In this document: one piece after another, positions 5,657-12,720 of the stretch
Numbering within the stretch: position 1 is the stretch's first letter
How the letters are laid out: each line of letters opens with the position of its first letter
From: a virus
DNA length: 43,646 nt
Strand: one strand, 5' to 3'
Virus record (IMG/VR): IMGVR_UViG_3300020118_000364
Coordinates: 1-43,646 of that record
Program-made: the position numbers and the translations under genes
The notes under the pieces: generated by a model
Database searches by the model: none
Seen by the model: the letters and a program-made list of their open reading frames with translations, nothing else
Told to the model about the DNA's origin: nothing

Positions 5657-6526
5657 ATGGATGCCAAAATCACGCCAGCCTTCTGGGACGACATGGAAGA
5701 ACACCCGCCCGAAATGAAACTGACCGTCCTCTGGGCCATGACGAACAGCTCGCGCGACAACTGCGGCGTGTTCCGGCGTTCGCCCGGGCGCTTCGCTTTC
5801 CAGACCGGCCTGGCCGCCCATTGGCTCAATGACACCATTAGCCGGCTGCCGCGCATGTTCGTGGAGGATGGCGAGCGGGTGCTCCTGCGCAACTTCATCC
5901 GCTACCAGATCGGGGTGGGCGTGGCCCTGGCGCGGGACAACCAGGCCAAAGGGCTTCATAAGGGCTTCAAACTCCTCAGCCCACGTCTCCAGCAAGCCAT
6001 TTTGGAAACCTATCCAGAATTGAAGCCCTTGCTAAGCCCTTACCAAGCCCTCTCCGACCACGGCAAGCCCTTGGATGCGCTGATTGATTCCCCTTTCCCC
6101 GCCTCTCCGCCCGCTCCCGCAGCTCCTCTCTCTCAAGGGCCTGCCAAGCCCTACAAGAAGGATAGGAGAGATAGGCTAGGCAAGGATGGGGAGTGTGAGG
6201 GGGCACCAGGCGCGGGCGACCCGACGCTGGACGAGGTCCTGGCCCGCGCCGCCATGCTCAACGTCCCGGAGGCGGAGGCCCGCGCCTTCTTCGCCCATTA
6301 CGACGGCCTGGGCTGGATGAATGGCCAGACCCACATCACGCGCTGGTGGCAATGGCTCCCCCGCTGGAAGGCCCGCGCCGAGGAAATTTCCGCCCGTAAA
6401 AAACCCGCCCCGCTCCACGCCTCCGAGGAGCTGCGCCGCATCGATGAAGCGCTGGAGACCGAGCGAGACCCGTTGATGCGGGATGAGCTTAAAAAACGGC
6501 GCAGGGAACTGGGGGGGGATTTATGA
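5657..6526 (+). CDS. Replication initiator / DnaD-like replisome organiser
   Basis: A 289-residue protein. Residues 1-95 have the outline of the winged-helix N-terminal domain of phage replication proteins (F-W-D-D-M, W-A-M-T-N-S, G-V-F-R-R-S-P-G-R-F-A-F-Q-T-G, then V-L-L-R-N-F-I-R-Y-Q-I-G). A Pro-rich linker spans 130-190. The C-terminal part, A-R-A-F-F-A-H-Y-D-G-L-G-W-M-N-G ... W-W-Q-W-L-P-R-W-K, matches the short C-terminal motif of DnaD/phage O-type proteins that ends in a basic coiled tail. It precedes a DnaB-like helicase gene, the usual initiator-then-helicase order, so it probably binds the origin and loads the helicase. Confidence 0.75.
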   Translation: MDAKITPAFWDDMEEHPPEMKLTVLWAMTNSSRDNCGVFRRSPGRFAFQTGLAAHWLNDTISRLPRMFVEDGERVLLRNFIRYQIGVGVALARDNQAKGLHKGFKLLSPRLQQAILETYPELKPLLSPYQALSDHGKPLDALIDSPFPASPPAPAAPLSQGPAKPYKKDRRDRLGKDGECEGAPGAGDPTLDEVLARAAMLNVPEAEARAFFAHYDGLGWMNGQTHITRWWQWLPRWKARAEEISARKKPAPLHASEELRRIDEALETERDPLMRDELKKRRRELGGDL

Positions 6527-6550
6527 ATTCTGATTTAGGATTTCTGATTT
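6519..6550 (-). repeat. Heptamer array (AAATCAT family, reverse orientation)
   Basis: ATTTATGAATTCTGATTTAG-type units run from the end of the initiator gene into the 30-bp gap. The array supplies that gene's last sense codon and stop (GAT TTA TGA) and ends seven bases before the next ATG. A G8 run (6512-6519) abuts it. Confidence 0.85.
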
Positions 6551-6556
6551 CAAGCC

Positions 6557-6916
6557 ATGAGCGACCACGATAAATTCTCCAAGTTAGCCCGCGTCTACCT
6601 GCAGCCCAGCGAAGCCGAGCTGTTCGACCGGGCCTGCGAAGCGTTGAAGGAGATCAGCCGCGCCTTCCACCTCGGCAACCCCAAGCAACACATCCGCCTG
6701 CAAATCGTTTGTAGCCAGCTCTGGAGCGGCGATGCGCCCAAGATCGAGTGCTACGCGCACCTGGGCACCGACTGGTGTAATCAAGGCAAAGGCGAGACCG
6801 TGGCCGAGGCCCTGAGCGCGCTGTTTGCGATCACACCGGCCGCCGCCCTCGATAACCAGATTCGCACCAAACAGCAGGAACTAAAAGACCTCCGCCGGGA
6901 GAGGCGAAGACTATGA
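6557..6916 (+). CDS. Replication-region protein of unknown function
   Basis: A 119-residue protein beginning M-S-D-H-D-K-F-S-K-L-A-R-V-Y. The N-terminal half is helical (E-A-E-L-F-D-R-A-C-E-A-L-K-E-I) and the middle is beta-rich (I-R-L-Q-I-V-C-S-Q-L-W, K-I-E-C-Y-A-H-L-G). The last 30 residues are a basic coiled coil (Q-Q-E-L-K-D-L-R-R-E-R-R-R-L). No family recognised. It overlaps the next gene by four bases and lies between initiator and helicase, so a helper role in replication is possible. Confidence 0.68.
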   Translation: MSDHDKFSKLARVYLQPSEAELFDRACEALKEISRAFHLGNPKQHIRLQIVCSQLWSGDAPKIECYAHLGTDWCNQGKGETVAEALSALFAITPAAALDNQIRTKQQELKDLRRERRRL

Positions 6917-7206
6917 CCGTGCGCCCGCTCAACGCTGAAGACCTGGTTTGGTCGGTGACTGAATTCCCGGACCGCTGGCGGGTGCACGTTTCAGTCGCCC
7001 GCATCTCCACCATCCATGCCGTCCGTTACCTGGATACGCTCAACGTGCACGTTAGCGCGGACCCGGCAGCCATCAAGGCTAACCTCCTGCCCGAGCTGCT
7101 GCCGACGCTCCAAACCCAGCTCGAAAGTTTGGCCGCCAATCTCAGCCCGTACTTGGCGACCGACCCAAATCATAAATCCGAAATCCTAAATCATAAATTC
7201 CCGTGA
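6913..7206 (+). CDS. Replication-region protein with array-encoded C terminus
   Basis: A 97-residue protein of unknown function starting at an ATGA overlap. It has a beta-rich N-terminal half (R-W-R-V-H-V-S-V-A-R, L-N-V-H-V-S-A-D) and a Leu-rich helix. Its last 14 residues, D-P-N-H-K-S-E-I-L-N-H-K-F-P, are encoded by the heptamer array at 7167-7199, so the ancestral stop has been passed and the array now forms the tail. The TGA at 7204 overlaps the GTG start of the helicase. Confidence 0.68.
   Translation: MTVRPLNAEDLVWSVTEFPDRWRVHVSVARISTIHAVRYLDTLNVHVSADPAAIKANLLPELLPTLQTQLESLAANLSPYLATDPNHKSEILNHKFP
7167..7199 (+). repeat. Heptamer array translated as a protein tail
   Basis: Units AAATCAT, AAATCCG, AAATCCT, AAATCAT and AAATT run without a stop in the frame of the gene at 6913; TAA triplets fall in the other two frames. 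Confidence 0.88.
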
Positions 7207-8675
7207 CCTCGTCCAAACGCTCGGACTCCGACCGGCTCCCGCCGCACTCCCTTGAGGCGGAGGCCTCGTTGCTGGGGGCGATCCTCCTGGCGGGGAGCGG
7301 GCCGGAGGGGGCGGCCGGCCCGGGGGCGCTGCTGGCCCGGGCCATCGAACGCTTCGGGGGCAGCCAGCCGTTCTACGACCTGCGCCACCGCGATATCTTT
7401 GCCGCCGCCAGCGCCCTCCACGCCCAGGGCAAGCAGCTGGACTTGATTACGCTGGGCGAACACCTCCGCATCGCCAAACAGCTGGAGCCGGTGGGTGGCC
7501 TGGCTTACCTCTCCACCATTACCGACCAGGCGGTGCCGGGCACCTTCGAGCAGCATCTCGAGATCGTCTGGAACCGTTTCATGGCCCGGAGCGGCTTCAA
7601 CCTGGTGAGCGATTGGGCCGCGAAAATTTTCCAGGCCGGCGCCGTCGCCCCGGAGGCCTTGCTCGAGATCCGCCGCCGGGTCGAGCACATCGAGGCCGAG
7701 GCCAGCCGGCACGCCGCCCAGCCGCGCTACCTCCGGCAGCCGGTCGATTTTGGGGATGCCTTCTGGGCCAAATTTTTCGGCGGGCAGACGGGTGAGCCGG
7801 GCCTGGAGCTGCCCATCGAGTTCAAGCTCAAGATTCGCTACGCCGAAAGCACGCTGGTGAGCGGGGATGATGGCAGCGGCAAATCGACCGTGCTCAACTT
7901 CTTCCTCATCCATCTCCTCCGCCAGTTGGAAAGGGGAGAGCGGGCCTGCCTGGCCAGCTTCGAGATGCCGCCGGAAGTCACCCTCTGGATTCTCTGCAGC
8001 CAGCTCCTCGGCGACAAACGCCAGCCGGATTCCACCGCCGGCCAGAACGCCGTCAGCGCCGCCCTGGCCTGGCTCCAGCCGCGCCTGCTCTTCTACAACT
8101 TTCTCGGCATCGGCGATTGGCGGGATGTGATGGACCATTTCCGCTACGCCGCCGAGAAGCTGGGCAGCCGCCTCTTCATCATCGATTCCGTCATGCGCAT
8201 CGGCATTGCGGATGATGATTACGCCCTCCAGGCCACCGTGGCCGCGCAGTTCGACCAGTTCGCCAAGGATTACGAGGGCCACCTTTTCTACGTGCTGCAT
8301 GAGAACAAGGCCGATGCCAAAGGCAAGGCGCGCATTCGCGGCAACAAGCTCTGGACGGCCAACGCCTGCAACGTGGTGCGGGTGGAACGCAACGTCGATA
8401 AATCGGAGCGGATCGAGAAGGCCGAATGGCAGCTCACCCTCGAACGCCGCGCCGCCGAGCCGGATGATGCCGCCATCCGCAAGCACGAGGAGGCGGTGGT
8501 CAAAGCCCAGCGGGAGTGTGATACGCGGATCGTCCTGCAAAAGCAGCGCTGGCCCGGCAGCCAGCAGAACGCCAGCCGCCGCGTCTGGTTCTGCCCGCAC
8601 AGCTTCCAATTTCGCACCGAACACGCCGACACCTCCGTGAACTGGCTGGAACGGTGGAAGGAAAACAAAGGCTAA
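7203..8675 (+). CDS. dnaB: DnaB-type replicative DNA helicase
   Basis: Hexameric 5'-3' helicase that unwinds phage DNA at the fork. The 490-residue protein has the DnaB N-terminal domain (L-P-P-H-S-L-E-A-E-A-S-L-L-G-A-I-L at 12-28; D-L-I-T-L-G-E-H-L at 80-88) and a RecA-like motor: Walker A G-D-D-G-S-G-K-S-T at 221-229, S-F-E-M-P-P-E at 252-258 and Walker B L-F-I-I-D-S at 324-329. The interdomain and last regions differ from cellular DnaB. The start is a GTG overlapping the previous stop, and residues 3-9 (S-S-K-R-S-D-S) come from a copy of the 16-bp dispersed repeat. It lies downstream of the initiator. Confidence 0.9.
   Translation: MTSSKRSDSDRLPPHSLEAEASLLGAILLAGSGPEGAAGPGALLARAIERFGGSQPFYDLRHRDIFAAASALHAQGKQLDLITLGEHLRIAKQLEPVGGLAYLSTITDQAVPGTFEQHLEIVWNRFMARSGFNLVSDWAAKIFQAGAVAPEALLEIRRRVEHIEAEASRHAAQPRYLRQPVDFGDAFWAKFFGGQTGEPGLELPIEFKLKIRYAESTLVSGDDGSGKSTVLNFFLIHLLRQLERGERACLASFEMPPEVTLWILCSQLLGDKRQPDSTAGQNAVSAALAWLQPRLLFYNFLGIGDWRDVMDHFRYAAEKLGSRLFIIDSVMRIGIADDDYALQATVAAQFDQFAKDYEGHLFYVLHENKADAKGKARIRGNKLWTANACNVVRVERNVDKSERIEKAEWQLTLERRAAEPDDAAIRKHEEAVVKAQRECDTRIVLQKQRWPGSQQNASRRVWFCPHSFQFRTEHADTSVNWLERWKENKG
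7211..7226 (+). repeat. 16-bp dispersed element GTCCAAACGCTCGGAC, copy B
   Basis: Second of four exact copies. It lies at codons 4-9 of the helicase gene and is read as S-K-R-S-D. The ends form a GTCC/GGAC inverted repeat. Confidence 0.85.
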
Positions 8676-8697
8676 AGGCTGAATGCTGAAGGCTAAA
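8668..8697 (+). repeat. Heptamer array (AARGCTN family)
   Basis: Units AAAGGCT, AAAGGCT(G), AATGCTG and AAGGCTA. The first unit supplies the helicase stop codon (AAA GGC TAA). The next gene begins 35 bp later. Confidence 0.85.
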
Positions 8698-8731
8698 ACC
8701 AAAACACGTAGAAAGAAAAAAACAAACACCT

Positions 8732-9076
8732 ATGCTCAATCAAATCATCATCACGCCCGTCCTTAACGGCTGGATTGTCACCGCCGGCTGCCAGCGCCTG
8801 GCCTTCAGCGACCCCCAGCGCCTGGCCAACGCGGTGTGGGATTGGCTGGTCCGGCCCGAAGAGACCGAAAAGAGATTCATAGCTGAATCCATCAACCGCC
8901 GCCTCCTTGGCCAACGCACCCTGGAGCAACCAAGGGACGCAGCCGGCCAGGAAATCCTCCCCCCGCCCGCCAACACCAGCTCCGCCGCCGCCACCCCATG
9001 GCCAGCCCCGCCAAACCCATTCTCACCCGACCCCGCCCTGCAAGGCCGCGACCCCGGACCCAACGCCCGCATCTGA
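8732..9076 (+). CDS. Small protein with Pro-rich tail
   Basis: A 114-residue protein. Residues 1-60 form a compact domain (I-I-I-T-P-V-L-N-G-W-I-V-T-A-G-C-Q-R-L-A-F-S-D-P-Q-R-L-A-N-A-V), and residues 75-114 are a Pro/Ala/Asn-rich tail. I do not recognise the family; the N-terminal pattern looks like a short conserved phage early protein. It lies between helicase and DHH genes, both DNA/RNA-processing functions. Confidence 0.65.
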   Translation: MLNQIIITPVLNGWIVTAGCQRLAFSDPQRLANAVWDWLVRPEETEKRFIAESINRRLLGQRTLEQPRDAAGQEILPPPANTSSAAATPWPAPPNPFSPDPALQGRDPGPNARI

Positions 9077-9077
9077 A

Positions 9078-9111
9078 AAAATCATAAATCCTAATTCCTA
9101 AATCATAAATC
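9078..9111 (+). repeat. Heptamer array (AAATCAT family)
   Basis: Fills the whole gap between the stop at 9076 and the ATG at 9114. No ribosome-binding site is visible ahead of that ATG. Confidence 0.88.
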
Positions 9112-9113
9112 CC

Positions 9114-10004
9114 ATGAAGCCTGTTTTAGTTCTCCACCACTCCGCCGATTTCGACGGCCTGTTCTGCCGCGAGATCGCCCGCAAAGCCTACGGCGAACAA
9201 CAAACCGAGTTCCTCGGCTGGGATTACGGGCAGCCGGTCCCGGAAGTCCCGCCCGATACCCTGCTCGTAATGCTCGACCTGGCCGTGCCCGGCCTGATGG
9301 GCCACCCCAAGCTCCTCTGGATCGACCACCACAAAAGCAGCATCGCCCAATACAGCGGCCTGGCCGACAAGCCGATTCCCGGCTGGCGCATCGATGGGGT
9401 GGCGGCCTGCCGGCTGGCCTGGCAATGGTGGTTCGGCGCCCACGAGCCGGACAAGCTGCCGGACCTCGAGGATTTCCGCGAACGCCGCCTCCAGGAACCC
9501 TTGGCCGTGCGCCTGGCCGGGGAGTACGACGTGTGGGACAAGCGGGATAGCCAGGCCGAACTCTTCCAGCACGGCCTGCGCAGCCAACCGCTCACCGCCC
9601 CGCTCTGGAGCACCCTCCTCTCCCTCAACCCGCGCGGGTCGGACCTGGTGGCGCGCCTGCTGGGCCAGGGCGAGTTCATCCAATACGCCCAGCAGCAATC
9701 CGACGCCTCGCTCATCAAGGCCAAAGGTTTCCGCATCCAGTGGGAGGGCCTCTCCTGGCTCTGCTGCAACCACGCCCGGTTCAACAGCCTGCTCTTCGCG
9801 GCGGAAACCCAGCCCACCGATGATGGCCTGCTCGGCTTCAACTGGAACGGCCGCCACTGGAGCGTCTCCCTCTACGGCAGCCCCTTCAACCACGACCTGG
9901 ACCTCTCCAAAATCGCCATCAAATACGGCGGCGGCGGCCACGCCCGCGCCTGCGGGTTTACGTGTACCCAGCTCCCCTTCCCGCTCTCCCCAAACAAATC
10001 ATAA
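9114..10004 (+). CDS. DHH-family phosphoesterase
   Basis: A 296-residue member of the DHH/DHHA1 superfamily (RecJ, NrnA and relatives), Mn-dependent enzymes that cleave phosphodiester bonds in single-stranded DNA, oligoribonucleotides or dinucleotides. Motifs are in order: H-S-A-D-F-D-G at 9-15, D55 in M-L-D-L, the signature D-H-H at 71-73 and the C-terminal G-G-G-G-H at 272-276 followed by A-R-A-C-G-F. In this replication module it may process nascent ends, degrade short RNA, or hydrolyse cyclic-dinucleotide defence signals; the sequence cannot separate these. The last residues P-N-K-S come from the following heptamer array. Confidence 0.85.
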   Translation: MKPVLVLHHSADFDGLFCREIARKAYGEQQTEFLGWDYGQPVPEVPPDTLLVMLDLAVPGLMGHPKLLWIDHHKSSIAQYSGLADKPIPGWRIDGVAACRLAWQWWFGAHEPDKLPDLEDFRERRLQEPLAVRLAGEYDVWDKRDSQAELFQHGLRSQPLTAPLWSTLLSLNPRGSDLVARLLGQGEFIQYAQQQSDASLIKAKGFRIQWEGLSWLCCNHARFNSLLFAAETQPTDDGLLGFNWNGRHWSVSLYGSPFNHDLDLSKIAIKYGGGGHARACGFTCTQLPFPLSPNKS

Positions 10005-10026
10005 ATCCTAAATCATAAATCTTAAA
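9996..10026 (+). repeat. Heptamer array (AAATCAT family)
   Basis: Begins within the last codons of the DHH gene, provides its TAA stop, and ends with AAATCTTAAAT directly before ATG 10028. Confidence 0.88.
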
Positions 10027-10027
10027 T

Positions 10028-11992
10028 ATGGACTATCTCACCACCTCCCTCACCTCGATCCTCCCCAGCACCACCAATCCCCGCAAACAGTTCAACAAAG
10101 ACAAGTTGGCGGAGCTGGCCGATTCGCTCAAAGAAGTGGGCGTGCTCCAGCCGCTCCTCGTCCGCCCGCTGCGGGAGATCAAACTCATCGAGCCCGATTT
10201 GGTCAACCCCGCCCTGCGCCTGACCGTGGGCGGGCTTGGCGTGGATAGCGCCGCCGACAAGGGCAAGGGGGAGAAGCGGGTGCGCGAGCTCCACGCCAAA
10301 CTGTTAGCCGAGCGGGGCGACGCCCTTTACGAGCTGGTGGCCGGCGAGCGGCGCTGGCGGGCGGCCGGGCTGGCCAAGCTCTTCAATGTCCCGGTGCTGG
10401 TCCGCCCGCTCACCGACCAGCAGGTGCTGGAGATCCAATACATCGAGAACCTGCAGCGGGATGATTTGACGCCCATGGAGGAGGCCGAAGGCTTCGCCAA
10501 GCTCATCGCCAGCAAGGCCTACACGCCGGATACCCTGGCCAAGAAGCTGGGCAAGAGCCGCAGCCACATCTTCGCCCGGCTGGCCCTGGCCCGGATTGGC
10601 GGCAAAGTGCGGGAGGCGCTTGAAGCCGGGAAGATTGACCACACTGTCGCCAGCGAACTGGCCAGTGTGCCCAACCAAAAGAACCAGGAAAAGGCGCTCG
10701 AGTATGTCATGCGTTTCGACATGTCCTTCGACAGCGTCCGGAGCTACCTGGCCGACGAATACCGCCAGGCCCTCACCACCGCCCCGTTCGACCGCAAGGA
10801 CGAGGCCCTGCTCAAAGGGGTTCCCTCCTGCGAGGCCTGCCCGTTGCGCAGCGGCAACCTCCCGGAATTCGACCCGGCGAAAAAGGAGAATGCGCACATC
10901 TGCACCGACCCGGCCTGCTACAAGCGCAAGGTGGGCGCCCACGTCAAGCAGCTCCAGGCCAAGTTTGAGGACAAAGGGCTGAAGGTGCTGCCCGCCGCCG
11001 AGGCCCGGGCCGCCTTCGATTGGCAGGATAAATTCGAGCCGGGCCAGTTCGTCCAGGCCCACGACAAGCCGCCCGGCAAGAAGAAGAGCTACGGCGAGCT
11101 GCTGGAAGAGAACCAGGCCGCCCAGGGCTACGTGGCCTTCAACCGCAAGCAGAAGGCCCACGTCGTCTACAAGCTCGCCGAGATCGCCCCGCTCCTCAAG
11201 GAGCAAGGCCTCACCGTCAAGCCCCCCGCCGCACAGCGCCACCTGAACTACAACAGCCCCGAATACAAGGCCCAGCAAGCCAAAGAGCAGCGCGAGCGGG
11301 AAGCGAAAAGGGCGCTGCAACAGGCTGTTAGCCAAAAGGCCATCGCCACCATCCGCGCCGCCGCCGAAGCCAAACCGTATGATTTGGCCCTCTGGCGGCT
11401 GCTTTGCGAACAAGCCCAGGAATCTTGCCAGCAACAGGTGCTGGTGGAAAAGCTCACCGAGCCGCAATGCCGCGCCCTCCTCCTGGAGGCGCGTCTCTGC
11501 CGCATGCCCTACGATTACTACGACGGCAAGCCCACCCAGCACTTCGCCGCCGTCTGCGCTCACTTCAAAATCGACCTGGCCAAACTCACCGCCACCGAGC
11601 AAGCGCGCCTCCGCGAGGAAACCCGGCTTCCGAAAGATAACGAAGAATTCGAGCTGCCCAAAGACCGCATTGAAGAATTGGCCGAGCAGGCCCAGGGCGG
11701 CGACCTCCACACCGGCAAACTCAACCACGCCCCGTTTGAGTTCCGCAGCCACCTCTGGGTGGTCAACCTTCGCGACCGCGCCGGCGGGCCTGGCCAAACG
11801 GTGAGCATCTCGTGTCTTCGGGTGGTGCCAGCCGAGGAATACGGCGACGCCACATCCGGCACTGCCAAGAACCCGATCACGCTAAACCACCTGGGCCAGC
11901 GCGTGCGATGGACAGAAGGAAAAGCAGCGGTCGACTACGTCATCGCCAAGCCCACCATCACGCTCGTGCCCGAGAAAGGAAAGAAGAAGTGA
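10028..11992 (+). CDS. Orphan ParB-like protein
   Basis: A 654-residue protein with a ParB/Spo0J N-terminal domain: N-P-R-K-Q-F at 17-22, L-A-D-S-L-K-E-V-G-V-L-Q-P-L-L-V-R-P at 30-47, G-E-R-R-W-R-A at 106-112 and I-E-N-L-Q-R-D-D-L-T-P-M-E-E-A at 139-153, then an HTH region (T-L-A-K-K-L-G-K-S-R-S-H-I). About 50 residues are inserted between the first strands and G-E-R-R. A Cys cluster (C268, C271, C292, C297) may bind zinc. No ParA is present in the genome, so plasmid-type partition is unlikely. Phage ParB-like proteins may organise DNA, nick it or regulate transcription. The C-terminal half is Lys/Glu/Gln-rich and unrecognised. Confidence 0.82.
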   Translation: MDYLTTSLTSILPSTTNPRKQFNKDKLAELADSLKEVGVLQPLLVRPLREIKLIEPDLVNPALRLTVGGLGVDSAADKGKGEKRVRELHAKLLAERGDALYELVAGERRWRAAGLAKLFNVPVLVRPLTDQQVLEIQYIENLQRDDLTPMEEAEGFAKLIASKAYTPDTLAKKLGKSRSHIFARLALARIGGKVREALEAGKIDHTVASELASVPNQKNQEKALEYVMRFDMSFDSVRSYLADEYRQALTTAPFDRKDEALLKGVPSCEACPLRSGNLPEFDPAKKENAHICTDPACYKRKVGAHVKQLQAKFEDKGLKVLPAAEARAAFDWQDKFEPGQFVQAHDKPPGKKKSYGELLEENQAAQGYVAFNRKQKAHVVYKLAEIAPLLKEQGLTVKPPAAQRHLNYNSPEYKAQQAKEQREREAKRALQQAVSQKAIATIRAAAEAKPYDLALWRLLCEQAQESCQQQVLVEKLTEPQCRALLLEARLCRMPYDYYDGKPTQHFAAVCAHFKIDLAKLTATEQARLREETRLPKDNEEFELPKDRIEELAEQAQGGDLHTGKLNHAPFEFRSHLWVVNLRDRAGGPGQTVSISCLRVVPAEEYGDATSGTAKNPITLNHLGQRVRWTEGKAAVDYVIAKPTITLVPEKGKKK

Positions 11993-11993
11993 C

Positions 11994-12275
11994 ATGGGCA
12001 AACGCCAGCGAGCCTGGGCGCGGCGCGCCTACGACCGGCTCATAGCCGAGCTGGGCGGCCAGTGCGTGGCCTGCGGCACCAAAGGCACGGAGGAGAACGC
12101 CCTGGAGATCGAGCATAAGTATGGCATCGATTGGAGCCACCAGAAGCTGGAATGGAGCCACCGCATTTCCGTTTACCGCGCCGAGGCCCGGGCCGGCCTC
12201 CTCCAGGTCCTCTGCGCCCACTGCAACAAACACAAACGCAAAACCACCGATGTGCAACTCAGCCGCCCGTTCTGA
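11994..12275 (+). CDS. HNH endonuclease-like protein
   Basis: A 93-residue protein with C-V-A-C at residues 22-25, L-E-I-E-H at about 37-41 and L-C-A-H-C-N-K-H at 74-81. Two CxxC zinc knuckles around an acidic E-x-E-H and a final C-x-x-C-N-K-H are the signature of small phage HNH nucleases. These often sit near terminase genes and assist packaging or act as homing-type nucleases. The start is one base after the ParB-like stop, so both are co-translated. Activity is not proven, since the first His of a canonical HNH is less clear. Confidence 0.75.
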   Translation: MGKRQRAWARRAYDRLIAELGGQCVACGTKGTEENALEIEHKYGIDWSHQKLEWSHRISVYRAEARAGLLQVLCAHCNKHKRKTTDVQLSRPF

Positions 12276-12311
12276 AAAATCATAAATCCTCAAATCATAA
12301 ATCATAAATAA
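12276..12311 (+). repeat. Heptamer array (AAATCAT family)
   Basis: Occupies the full gap from the HNH stop to ATG 12313, with units AAATCAT, AAATCCT(C), AAATCAT and AAATCAT. Confidence 0.88.
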
Positions 12312-12312
12312 A

Positions 12313-12684
12313 ATGAAGATCGACCTCGAAGAAATCCGCGCCGAAGCCGCCCAAACCCGCCGCCAGCTCGAAATCACCGAAGCCTTCATCAACCTCTGCG
12401 ACGAGATGAACGGCAAGCAGGAGCCCAAGCCCGAGCGCAAGGCCTCGCCCCAGCGACAGAAGCCGCACGACTACGCCGCCGACAGCCCTGTGGGAATCAT
12501 GGAGCAGGCCCTGGCCACCATCCCCTGCCCCTTCACCAGCCTCCAATTCCGCGCCCACGCCCGGACCATCCACCCCAAGGCTGACCTCTCTAACATGGCC
12601 GTGTTCCTCAAACGCCGCCTCGACCGCAAGCTCCTCACCGGCACGCTCTCACCCGACGGCGCCACCACCTACGCCCGCGCCTGA
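12313..12684 (+). CDS. Protein upstream of the terminase (possible small terminase subunit)
   Basis: A 123-residue protein. Residues 1-35 form a helix or coiled coil (I-D-L-E-E-I-R-A-E-A-A-Q-T-R-R-Q-L-E-I-T-E-A-F). A basic linker follows at 35-55. Residues 60-123 have a winged-helix-like pattern (G-I-M-E-Q-A-L-A-T-I, F-T-S-L-Q-F-R-A-H-A, N-M-A-V-F-L-K-R-R-L-D-R-K-L-L-T). Being directly before the large subunit and having DNA-binding potential makes it a small-terminase candidate, but an HTH regulator is equally possible. Confidence 0.62.
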   Translation: MKIDLEEIRAEAAQTRRQLEITEAFINLCDEMNGKQEPKPERKASPQRQKPHDYAADSPVGIMEQALATIPCPFTSLQFRAHARTIHPKADLSNMAVFLKRRLDRKLLTGTLSPDGATTYARA

Positions 12685-12715
12685 AAATCATAAATCATAA
12701 TTCCTAAATCATAAT
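12684..12715 (+). repeat. Heptamer array (AAATCAT family)
   Basis: Fills the gap before the terminase gene: AAATCAT, AAATCAT, AATTCCT, AAATCAT, AATT. The possible TTG (12715) and GTG (12721) starts of the terminase lie at its end. Confidence 0.88.
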
Positions 12716-12720
12716 TGACC

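Noticed and set aside
7191-8729. 512-codon minus-strand frame opposite the helicase
   Set aside because: The plus strand carries Walker A, Walker B and DnaB N-terminal motifs; the antisense frame has none and is explained by G/C third positions.
9126-9941. Minus-strand frame opposite the DHH gene
   Set aside because: The DHH and GGGGH motifs are on the plus strand; the antisense product is low-complexity.
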